NCBI RefSeq assembly: GCF_000612725.1 | Contig: NZ_HG964450.1 | Location: 730,018 to 794,017, forward strand | Direction: 5' to 3' | Origin: Mycolicibacterium austroafricanum | GTDB taxonomy: Bacteria; Actinomycetota; Actinomycetes; Mycobacteriales; Mycobacteriaceae | Length of the DNA: 64,000 nt | Part shown: one piece after another, positions 53,281 to 60,411 of the stretch | How positions within the stretch are numbered: the stretch's first letter is position 1 | Layout: every line of letters begins with the position of its first letter | The notes under the pieces: model-generated | Databases searched by the model: none | What the model was told of the DNA's origin: nothing | The model's input: the letters and a program-made list of their open reading frames with translations, nothing else | Position numbers and translations under genes: made by a program

Positions 53281-55124
53281 GCCTGGTCCGAAAGTTGTTG
53301 CGGCATGGACAGTCCGAGGCCGCGTAGCAGCGGGCCGGCCGAGTTGGCGACGTCGGTGGCAGTGATCGTCATCAGCTCGTCGTCGGTGAAGTCGTCCGAT
53401 TCCGAATGGTCGAGCCGGTATTCACGTTCCTCCTCGGAGCGCTCGACCAGGTTGCGCACGAAGCGGCCGTTGCCCGCGATGTCGAGGCTGCGCCGGTTCA
53501 CGCCGTTGACGTCAGGTGTGGTGGCCTGCGCCAAATACTCGAACAGACGCTCCATGTCCCTGCGGGCCGCGTCCTCGAAACGCGAGTCGCGCTTCTCGGC
53601 CATGCGTGTGGCGATTTCGACGAGCTCCTTGCCTGAGTACGACGGGAAGTCGATGCTTCGGGTGAACCGGGACCGCAGCCCCTCGTTGGTGTCGAGGAAC
53701 GTGTCGAGGTCCTTGCGGTAACCGGCGACGATGACGACCAGCCGGTCGCGGTCGTTCTCCATCCGGGCCAGCAGCGTGTCGATCGCGACCAGGCCGAAAT
53801 CGTTCTTGGCGCCGGTGGAGACCAGCGCGTAGGCCTCGTCGAGAAACAGCACACCGTCGAGGGCGCTGTCGATGATCGCGTTCGTCTTGGCCTCGGTCTC
53901 ACCGATGTGCTGACCGATGAGGTCGGCCCGGTGCACCTCGCGCACGGTCTCCTTCTTCAACAGCCCGAGGCCGCAGTAGATCTTGGCGACCACGCGGGCG
54001 ATGGTGGTCTTACCGGTGCCGGGCGGTCCCGCGAACACCAGGTGGTTGGTGCGCTGCGCGACGGTCAGACCGCGCTCCTGACGCCGGATCGCCATGGCCA
54101 CAGAGCTTTTCAGCCGGGCAACCTGATACTTGACCTCGTCGAGGCCGATGAACTCGGCGAGCTCGGCCTCGGCCTCGATGAGCAGGTGGGCCTTGCGGTC
54201 CTTGGCCCCCGGGTCGACGAAGTCAGCCTCGCCGGGTTCTGTCCCGGGATCCCACGGGTTGCTCCGTGCCTCGATGCGCGCCGCCGTCGTCGTCGGGATC
54301 CCGAAGCTGCTGTCGGACAGCGCTTCTTCGATCTGCACGTTCTCCGGGTTGGCGGCGTAGAGCTCCTGAAGCAGCTCGTGAGCCTCCTCGTCCTCCCCCT
54401 GGGCCCGCAGCGACAGCGCCTTGACCAACGCGCCGTCCACGGACGCGACGACCACGGGCCCTTCGGGCCGCTCAAGGTGCGACAGCGCCGGGGCGAACAT
54501 GCCCAGCCGGGCCAGCGCGGTGCCGAGCGCGACGCGGGCGGCGTGGGCGGGGGTCTCCTCGAGGGACTGATCGGCCACCAGCGGGGTCAGCATCCGCACC
54601 ACATCGTTCCAGCGCGCCGTCCGGTAGTGCAGCACCGCGCGCACCCACCGCGCCTCCAGCCACTGCGGCCGACGTTCCAACAGACCGGCGATGAGCTCGT
54701 CGGCTTCCTCGTAGGCGTCGGTGTCGCACAGGCGGACGGCGTAGGCCAGCGCGAAGTCGTCGCGGGTGGCGGCCCGAAACCGGAGGTACAGGCCGGTGTC
54801 GTAGAGGAAACCCAGCGCGCCGGGCGCGAGCTGGATCTCTCGCTGCAACACCCCGAAGGTCGCCGACGTGCGCCACACCGCCTCGACGACATGCGGTGCG
54901 TCGTCGCCGGCGGCGGCCAGGCCGACCCACGCGTCGCACTGGTCGTGCGCGATGCGCGTCAGCGCCGCGAAGCCGCTCCTGGCGGCGGCCAGATCGGCGG
55001 GCCGCCGGCGGTCGTGCACGACCAATCCGAGCGCGCGGCAGCAGGTCGCGAAGCGGCTGACCACATGCTGGTCCACGCGGACCGTTCCGGCCGCAGCCGC
55101 GAGCGTGTCACTTCCAATGTCCAT
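53277..55124 (-). CDS. eccA3: ESX-3 cytosolic AAA+ ATPase EccA3
   Basis: 615 residues, ATG 55124. N-terminal TPR-like helical half (ADELIAGLLERRPQWLEARW) and C-terminal CbxX/CfqX AAA+ domain with Walker A GPPGTGKTTIARVV, Walker B VLFLDEAYAL and sensor region NEGLRSRFTRSIDFPSY. First gene of the operon. Two iron-box-like sites lie 59-107 bases upstream of the ATG. Confidence 0.95.
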   Translation of the reverse strand: MDIGSDTLAAAAGTVRVDQHVVSRFATCCRALGLVVHDRRRPADLAAARSGFAALTRIAHDQCDAWVGLAAAGDDAPHVVEAVWRTSATFGVLQREIQLAPGALGFLYDTGLYLRFRAATRDDFALAYAVRLCDTDAYEEADELIAGLLERRPQWLEARWVRAVLHYRTARWNDVVRMLTPLVADQSLEETPAHAARVALGTALARLGMFAPALSHLERPEGPVVVASVDGALVKALSLRAQGEDEEAHELLQELYAANPENVQIEEALSDSSFGIPTTTAARIEARSNPWDPGTEPGEADFVDPGAKDRKAHLLIEAEAELAEFIGLDEVKYQVARLKSSVAMAIRRQERGLTVAQRTNHLVFAGPPGTGKTTIARVVAKIYCGLGLLKKETVREVHRADLIGQHIGETEAKTNAIIDSALDGVLFLDEAYALVSTGAKNDFGLVAIDTLLARMENDRDRLVVIVAGYRKDLDTFLDTNEGLRSRFTRSIDFPSYSGKELVEIATRMAEKRDSRFEDAARRDMERLFEYLAQATTPDVNGVNRRSLDIAGNGRFVRNLVERSEEEREYRLDHSESDDFTDDELMTITATDVANSAGPLLRGLGLSMPQQLSDQA

Positions 55125-55182
55125 CAACTGTTTTGGCGGTGCTGGACCCGGCGCAGGCCCCCCGCCGCCTCCTTGCGACGAC

Positions 55183-55231
55183 TTATGTATGGCTAAGCTA
55201 ACTTTGCTGAAGTTAGCATTGCATAAGCTAA
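55183..55231 (-). promoter_or_regulatory. two IdeR-box-like sites controlling the ESX-3 operon
   Basis: On the gene strand, TTAGCTTAGCCATACATAA (55201-55183) matches the IdeR consensus TTAGGTTAGGCTAACCTAA at 14 of 19 positions. TTAGCATTGCATAAGCTAA (plus strand 55213-55231) matches at 13 of 19. Their inner ends also form a separate palindrome, GCTAACTT-N5-AAGTTAGC (55197-55217). ESX-3 is known to be iron (IdeR) and zinc (Zur) regulated in M. tuberculosis; no clear Zur box was seen. Confidence 0.75.
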
Positions 55232-55279
55232 GTGTCGAGGGGCACGGGGTGGCCGGCGGAAGTGACTCGGCTCACGGGT

Positions 55280-56188
55280 TCAGACGAGCGGACGGCCGGT
55301 GCGCACACGCCAGTCCAGGTCCTTGAGCAGGACGTTGAACGGGAACTGGCGGACGAATTTGGGAGAGACGCTGTTGACGGCCCGCAGCGCGGCCATCAGC
55401 CTGTCGAACCTGCGCTGCTGCCCGGCATCCCACGGCAGCCGCATCTCCTCGCGGAAGCGCTGCGGCAGGAAGCCCGTCGTGATCAGCAGCGCCAGCTTCT
55501 CGGTCTGCCGCTGCAACGGTCCGGGCAACGCCAGTCCGCGTAGCCGGGTCGCCGCGATCGGGTAGAGAAACTCTCTGACGGTGTCGTCGATGTGCACGTC
55601 GTCCAACGACTCCTGCCAATAGCGGTCGAACGCCGCACGGTCGGCGGGCCACATGTCCTCGGGCACCTGGAGCATCGTCGCCAGCGCCCGGCCCTGCAGA
55701 TAGAGCCGGTCGGCGGTCTCCTCGTCCATCTCCCCGACGAACAGCCGGTGCACGTCGACCACGCCTTTGTAGAGGCAGGCGCCGACCCAGAGCTGCAGGT
55801 CCTTGTCGAAGGCGTGGTACTTGACCGGGCTCTCGTCGGTGGAGAACACCTGCGCATGCGCGCGGTTGACCGCCCGCCGGAACGCCGCCTGCTGCTCGGG
55901 GGTGCCGTTGGTGGACACCGCCAGGTAGGTGAAGGTGGTGCGGGCCCGCTTGACCGGGTGGCGGTCGATCCGCCCGCTCTCGACCCGGCTCTCCAGCACG
56001 CCGTATCCGACGCCCGGGCGCGCCAGTTGCATGATCACGTTCGCGGGGCCGGCGAGAAGACCCAGGCCGAGCATGCCGTCATCGGACCGGGTCGAGACCC
56101 GAGCACGCGGACCCGCGGGCACGGAGGACTCGCTCACGGGACGTTCGACAAGCGGTACGGGCGCACTGACCGATTCGTCCAGCGTCAC
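55280..56188 (-). CDS. DUF2236 (MpaB-like) family protein
   Basis: 302 residues from GTG 56188, with GAGAGGAG 8 bases upstream; the longer frame to 56839 is a shadow of the TetR gene. Typical features: GLLAGPANVIMQLARPGVGY, RTTFTYLAVSTNGTPEQQAA, VNRAHAQVFSTDESPVKYHA (His/Asp candidates) and LYKGVVDVHRLF. Relatives include heme-containing oxygenases such as rubber oxygenase; the conserved histidine-containing HxxV-like motif is compatible. It is divergent from TetR at 56273. From memory it corresponds to Rv0276. Confidence 0.82.
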   Translation of the reverse strand: MTLDESVSAPVPLVERPVSESSVPAGPRARVSTRSDDGMLGLGLLAGPANVIMQLARPGVGYGVLESRVESGRIDRHPVKRARTTFTYLAVSTNGTPEQQAAFRRAVNRAHAQVFSTDESPVKYHAFDKDLQLWVGACLYKGVVDVHRLFVGEMDEETADRLYLQGRALATMLQVPEDMWPADRAAFDRYWQESLDDVHIDDTVREFLYPIAATRLRGLALPGPLQRQTEKLALLITTGFLPQRFREEMRLPWDAGQQRRFDRLMAALRAVNSVSPKFVRQFPFNVLLKDLDWRVRTGRPLV

Positions 56189-56244
56189 GGGGAACACTCC
56201 TCTCGGGGGCGCCCGCCAAATGTGCGAACGCGTGTTTCCTGATA

Positions 56245-56264
56245 TTGCTCCGCTGGAGCGACAA
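56245..56264. promoter_or_regulatory. candidate TetR operator between DUF2236 and TetR genes
   Basis: TTGCTCCGCTGGAGCGACAA is an imperfect palindrome with core GCTCC-GCT-GGAGC, 9 bases before the TetR start at 56273 and 57 bases before the DUF2236 start. Placement suits autoregulation. The evidence is only symmetry and location. Confidence 0.35.
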
Positions 56265-56272
56265 GTGTCAAG

Positions 56273-56902
56273 ATGGTCGCCATGGGCCAGGTACGTCCGT
56301 ACCGCGGAGTGGACGCTCGGCAGCGCATCGCCGAACGTCGCCGCCGGCTGCTCGAAGCCGGTCTCGATCTGCTCGGCGGGCAGGCCGCACCGGCCGAACT
56401 CACGGTGCGCGCGATCTGTGCGCAATCCGGGCTCGCGGCGCGCTACTTCTACGAGAGTTTCGCCGACAAGGACGTCTTTGTCGGAGCGGTCTTCGACTGG
56501 GTGGTCGCCGACATCGCCGCCACCACGCAGGCGGCCGTCGCCGCCGCGCCCGTGCGCGAGCAGAGCCGCCAGGGCATGGCGAACATCGTGAACACCATCT
56601 CCGACGACATCCGGGTGGGCCGGTTGCTGTTCAACACGCGGCTGGACAACCCGGTGGTGGTCCGCAAGCGGGCAGAGTCCGGGGCGCTGTTCGCGTTGTT
56701 GTCCGGCCAGCATGCGGGGACCGCGCTGCAGGTCGAGCCGAACGAACGGATCCGGGCGGCCGCGCACTTCGCCGTCGGTGGCGTGGCCCAGACGTTGAGC
56801 GCCTGGCTCGCGGGCGATCTCGCGTTCACGCCCGAACAACTCGCCGGCCAGCTCGGCGCGCTGCTCGACCAGCTCGCCGACCCGACCCTGTACCGGGATT
56901 AA
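56273..56902 (+). CDS. TetR family regulator
   Basis: 209 residues, ATG 56273 (MVAMGQVRPYRGVDARQRIA); ATG 56282 is an alternative. Helix-turn-helix ELTVRAICAQSGLAARYFYE followed by SFADKDVFVGAVFDW. The C-terminal ligand domain ends QLGALLDQLADPTLYRD. It probably controls the divergent DUF2236 gene. The 3' end overlaps the convergent VOC gene by 4 bases. From memory it corresponds to Rv0275c. Confidence 0.9.
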   Translation: MVAMGQVRPYRGVDARQRIAERRRRLLEAGLDLLGGQAAPAELTVRAICAQSGLAARYFYESFADKDVFVGAVFDWVVADIAATTQAAVAAAPVREQSRQGMANIVNTISDDIRVGRLLFNTRLDNPVVVRKRAESGALFALLSGQHAGTALQVEPNERIRAAAHFAVGGVAQTLSAWLAGDLAFTPEQLAGQLGALLDQLADPTLYRD

Positions 56903-57474
56903 CCCGAGACCTGCACCCGCCGGTCGGCTGCCGTCTTCGGCACCGTCGTCGTATCGGTGTCGCCGAATTGTTTGGTCCAGCAGGCGAATTCGAGGGTAAT
57001 CCCGTCCGGGTCGAGGAAATAGAAGGACCGCACGTACACGCCGGGGTGCACAGTCGCCGAGACCTGCGCCTCGCTCTCGTCATGGTTGAGGACCGGACCG
57101 ACCCGAACCCCCTTGTCCTTGAGCCGCTGCCGGTACTCGTCGAACTTCTCCGCAGGGACATGGAAGGCGAGGTGGTTCATGGTGCTCACCGCGCTGACGA
57201 TGTCCCCGATACCGGGGATGGCCTCCGGCGACGAGATGCCCGGCACCCGGTCGGGCGCGTCGGCGAACCAGAAGAACGCGACACAGTCACCGTTGCCCGC
57301 GTCGAAGAAGAAGTGCTGCCCCATCCCGCCTGGCAGATCGAGCGACTTGACCAGCGGCATACCGAGCACGTTGGTGTAGAAGTCCACGGTCTTGCCCATG
57401 TCCGAACAGACCAGGGCCACATGGTTGATGCCGCCGAGCTCGAACTCGGTATTGGTGTTGTGTGGCTTGATCAT
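56899..57474 (-). CDS. VOC superfamily (glyoxalase/extradiol dioxygenase-like) protein
   Basis: 191 residues from ATG 57474 (MIKPHNTNTEFELGGINHVA), AGGAAGG upstream. Paired betaalphabetabetabeta units: INHVALVCSDMGKTVDFYTN and MNHLAFHVPAEKFDEYRQRL, with a metal-type His in each and Glu in GITLEFACW. It may be a small dioxygenase, isomerase or lyase. Its 5' leader contains the 21-bp inverted repeat at 57499-57559. From memory it corresponds to Rv0274. Confidence 0.87.
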   Translation of the reverse strand: MIKPHNTNTEFELGGINHVALVCSDMGKTVDFYTNVLGMPLVKSLDLPGGMGQHFFFDAGNGDCVAFFWFADAPDRVPGISSPEAIPGIGDIVSAVSTMNHLAFHVPAEKFDEYRQRLKDKGVRVGPVLNHDESEAQVSATVHPGVYVRSFYFLDPDGITLEFACWTKQFGDTDTTTVPKTAADRRVQVSG

Positions 57475-57498
57475 GCTTCGGAGCCTTCCTGGAGCGCT

Positions 57499-57559
57499 GC
57501 CGAAATTGCATTCCAGCAGCGAAAGTTCGAGTGCGCGCCTGCTGGAATGCAATTTCGGC
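57499..57559. repeat. perfect 21-bp inverted repeat (61 bp total)
   Basis: The arms 57499-57519 (starts GCCGAAATTGCATTCC) and 57539-57559 (ends GGAATGCAATTTCGGC) are exact reverse complements. The 19-base spacer holds a small CGAA-AG-TTCG hairpin. The element begins 25 bases upstream of the VOC ATG, just beyond its ribosome site, and ends 10 bases before the TetR operator. No T-run follows. It could be a 5' leader hairpin, a tandem operator or the remnant of a small mobile element. Confidence 0.9.
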
Positions 57560-57568
57560 GCGCGGGTG

Positions 57569-57600
57569 TGAAACTGAATCTAACATCAGGTTCAGTTTCA
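57569..57600. promoter_or_regulatory. 32-bp operator-like palindrome upstream of TetR
   Basis: TGAAACTGAA (57569-57578), 12-base spacer, TTCAGTTTCA (57591-57600): perfect 10-bp arms. It lies 30 bases before the TetR start at 57630 and 95 bases from the VOC start, in the divergent promoter. It is the best candidate binding site for the adjacent TetR protein. Confidence 0.7.
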
Positions 57601-57629
57601 GATCAATGACCGCAAGGAGTGCAGCGCGA

Positions 57630-58268
57630 GTGAGTATCAGTCCCCGCGAAGAGCTGCCGACGGTGCGCGGCCGCCAGACCCAGGCCGCGATCGACATGGC
57701 GGCACGCTCCGTCATCGCGCGCAAAGGGATCCTGGCCACCACCGTCGCCGACATCGCGGGCGAGGCGGGCCGGTCCACGGCGTCGTTCTACAACTACTAC
57801 GACTCCAAGGAGGCGATGGTCCGCGAATGGGCGGTGCGCTTCCGTGACGAGGCGCGCACCCGTTCGGTGTCGGCGGCGCGACCGGGACTGAGCAACTGGG
57901 AGCGCTCGTACCAGGCGGCTGCCGCGCATTGGAACACCTACCGCAACCGGCTCGCCGAGATCATCGCCGTGAGCCAGATGGCGATGATCAGCGACGACTT
58001 CGCCGAATACTGGAACGAAATCTGTTCGCTGCCGATCGCATTGATCACCTCCCTGGTGAAACAGGCTCAGCGAGAAGGATTCTGCCCCGAAGACGACGCC
58101 CGCCTGGTGGCGGTGGCCCTGGTGTCGATGCTCAACCAGTTCTGCTACACCCAGCTCTCCGGGGTGAACGCCGACGCAAGCGCCGACATCGACGACGAGG
58201 CATGCATCAAGACCCTCGCCGACATCTTCTACCGGACCATCTACTACCCGGAGAACGGACAGCCATGA
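57630..58268 (+). CDS. TetR family regulator of the hydrolase-fadE operon
   Basis: 212 residues. GTG 57630 (VSISPREELPTVRGRQTQAA) is chosen over ATG 57606 because AAGGAG lies 10 bases before it. Helix-turn-helix ILATTVADIAGEAGRSTASF then YNYYDSKEAMVREW. The ligand domain contains ISDDFAEYWNEICSLPIALI. It overlaps the next gene by 4 bases (ATGA), so it is the first gene of the operon that it probably controls through 57569-57600. The operon's acyl-CoA dehydrogenase suggests an acyl-CoA or related ligand. Confidence 0.9.
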   Translation: MSISPREELPTVRGRQTQAAIDMAARSVIARKGILATTVADIAGEAGRSTASFYNYYDSKEAMVREWAVRFRDEARTRSVSAARPGLSNWERSYQAAAAHWNTYRNRLAEIIAVSQMAMISDDFAEYWNEICSLPIALITSLVKQAQREGFCPEDDARLVAVALVSMLNQFCYTQLSGVNADASADIDDEACIKTLADIFYRTIYYPENGQP

Positions 58269-59401
58269 CCCGCACCGCAGCCACCCAGATGCCGGGTGTC
58301 ACCCGGGAATTCCTCGGGCTGGACTCGTCCACCGCACGGCGCGCAGGCTCGGGCGGGCATCCCTGCCAAGGCATCTACCACCGCGGCATGGGCCGCAAGC
58401 CCAAGGTGGCGATGATCGCGGCGCACTACCAGATCGACTTCTCCGAGCACTATCTGGCCGACTACATGGCCACCCGCGGCATCGGCTTCCTGGGCTGGAA
58501 CACCCGCTACCGTGGATTCGAGAGCAGCTTCCTGCTCGACCACGCGCTTGTCGACATCGGTGTCGGTGTGCGCTGGCTGCGTGAGGTGCAGGGCGTCGAA
58601 ACCGTGATCCTGCTCGGCAATTCGGGCGGCGGCTCGTTGATGGCCGCGTACCAGGCCAATGCCGTCGACAAGCACGTCACCCCGCTGGACGGCATGCGGC
58701 CGGCGGCGGGCCTCGACGACCTGCCACCCGCCGACGGGTACGTCGCCAGCGCCGCGCATCCTGGCCGCCCCGACGTGCTCACCGCATGGATGGACGCCTC
58801 TGTGATCGACGAGAACGACGCGGTGGCAACCGATCCCGATCTGGATCTGTTCAACGAACGCAACGGCCCCGGCTACGACGCCGAGTTCGTCGCTCGCTAC
58901 CGGGCGGCCCAGGTCGCGCGCAACGAGGCCATCACCGACTGGGCGGAGGCGGAACTGGCCCGCGTCCGGGCCGCGGGCTTCTCCGACCGGCCGTTCACGG
59001 TGATGCGCACCTGGGCCGATCCACGCATGGTGGATCCCGCCCTGGAACCGACCAAGCGCCCGGCCAACATGTGTTACGCGGGCGTACCGGCCAAGGCGAA
59101 CCGGTCCACGCACGGGATCGCAGCGGCCTGCACCCTGCGCAACTGGCTCGGGATGTGGAGCCTGCGCCACGCGCAGACGCGCGCCGAACCGCATCTGGCG
59201 CGCATCACCTGTCCGGCGCTGGTGATCAACGCCGAACAGGACACCGGCGTGTATCCCTCCGACGCGCGGCGCATCCACGACGCCCTCGGCAGCGCCGACA
59301 AGACGATGCGCTCGGTGGACACCGACCATTACTTCACCACCCCGGGCGCGCGGTCGGAGAAGGCCGATACCATCGCCAAGTGGATCACGCGCCGCTGGTG
59401 A
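58265..59401 (+). CDS. alpha/beta hydrolase (Rv0272c-like)
   Basis: 378 residues, ATG 58265. The nucleophile elbow is ILLGNSGGGSLMAAY; the oxyanion region is VAMIAAHYQIDFSEHYLADY; acid and His candidates are INAEQDTGVYPSDARR and DTDHYFTTPG. There is no signal peptide. It is embedded in an operon with TetR, a hydroxyacid dehydrogenase and an acyl-CoA dehydrogenase, so a thioesterase or esterase step in acid catabolism is plausible. From memory the counterpart is Rv0272c. Confidence 0.86.
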   Translation: MTRTAATQMPGVTREFLGLDSSTARRAGSGGHPCQGIYHRGMGRKPKVAMIAAHYQIDFSEHYLADYMATRGIGFLGWNTRYRGFESSFLLDHALVDIGVGVRWLREVQGVETVILLGNSGGGSLMAAYQANAVDKHVTPLDGMRPAAGLDDLPPADGYVASAAHPGRPDVLTAWMDASVIDENDAVATDPDLDLFNERNGPGYDAEFVARYRAAQVARNEAITDWAEAELARVRAAGFSDRPFTVMRTWADPRMVDPALEPTKRPANMCYAGVPAKANRSTHGIAAACTLRNWLGMWSLRHAQTRAEPHLARITCPALVINAEQDTGVYPSDARRIHDALGSADKTMRSVDTDHYFTTPGARSEKADTIAKWITRRW

Positions 59402-60354
59402 GGGTGCTCGCGCATTTCGTTCCGGGTGGACCCGACAGCAAGGTCATCGAATTCCTTGCGCCGTGCCGTGATTGGCTTGATGTCCGATTCTGCGCCGAAG
59501 ACGACGACGACACCTTCTACCGGGAACTGGCCGACGCCGAGGTGATCTGGCATGTACTGCGGCCGCTTTCCGGGGAGGATCTGGCCAGGGCGCCGCGGCT
59601 GCGGCTGGTCCACAAGCTAGGCGCGGGCGTCAACACCATCGACGTGGACGCCGCGACAGCGCGCGGCGTGGCGGTCGCGAACATGCCCGGCGCGAACGCG
59701 GAGTCGGTCGCCGAGGGCACGCTGCTGCTCATGCTGGCCGCGCTGCGCCGGCTCCCCGTACTCGACCGGGCCACCCGCGAAGGCCGCGGCTGGCCGTCGG
59801 ATCCCACGCTGGGCGAAACGGTTCGCGACATCGGCGGCTGCACGGTCGGGCTGGTCGGCTACGGCAACATCGCCAAGCAGGTGGAGCGCATCCTGGTGGC
59901 GATGGGCGCCGACGTGATCCACACCAGCACCAGGGACGACGGCAGCGCGGGTTGGCGCAGCCTGCCCGACCTGCTGTCCGCCTGCGACATCGTCTCGCTG
60001 CACCTGCCGCTCACCGACGCCACCGCCGGATTACTGGGCCGCGATGCGCTGGCCCGCATGAAATCCGATGCGGTGCTGGTCAACACTTCTCGCGGGCCGA
60101 TCGTCGACGAGGAGGCGCTCGCCGACGCGCTGCGCACCGGAAAACTCGCCGCGGCCGGACTCGACGTGTTCGCCGTCGAGCCGGTACCCGCCGACAACCC
60201 GTTGCTGCGCCTGCCCAATGTGGTGCTCACCCCACACGTGACCTGGTACACCGCCGACACCATGCGCCGCTATCTCGAGTTCGCCGTCGACAATTGCGAA
60301 CGATTGCGTGACGGGCGCAACCTCGTCAACGTGGTGAACGATGTCGCCGGGTAA
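59398..60354 (+). CDS. D-isomer-specific 2-hydroxyacid dehydrogenase
   Basis: 318 residues, GTG 59398 overlapping the previous stop by 4 bases (GTG 59404 is an alternative). NAD motif VGLVGYGNIAKQVERIL; catalytic Arg in VNTSRGPIVDEEAL; Glu in GLDVFAVEPVPADN; His in VVLTPHVTWYT. All catalytic residues are present. It reduces a 2-keto acid or oxidises a 2-hydroxy acid. As I recall, this gene is absent between the M. tuberculosis homologues of its neighbours (Rv0272c and fadE6), so it may be an addition to the operon. Confidence 0.92.
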   Translation: MRVLAHFVPGGPDSKVIEFLAPCRDWLDVRFCAEDDDDTFYRELADAEVIWHVLRPLSGEDLARAPRLRLVHKLGAGVNTIDVDAATARGVAVANMPGANAESVAEGTLLLMLAALRRLPVLDRATREGRGWPSDPTLGETVRDIGGCTVGLVGYGNIAKQVERILVAMGADVIHTSTRDDGSAGWRSLPDLLSACDIVSLHLPLTDATAGLLGRDALARMKSDAVLVNTSRGPIVDEEALADALRTGKLAAAGLDVFAVEPVPADNPLLRLPNVVLTPHVTWYTADTMRRYLEFAVDNCERLRDGRNLVNVVNDVAG

Positions 60355-60411
60355 CCTCGGTCCCAACCAACCGGTTAGCTAGCCACGACGTAGTGGAGAG
60401 GTGTAGCAGCC

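Noticed and set aside
55128..55279. Zur box upstream of eccA3
   Set aside because: I found no convincing match to a mycobacterial Zur motif, only IdeR-like sites.
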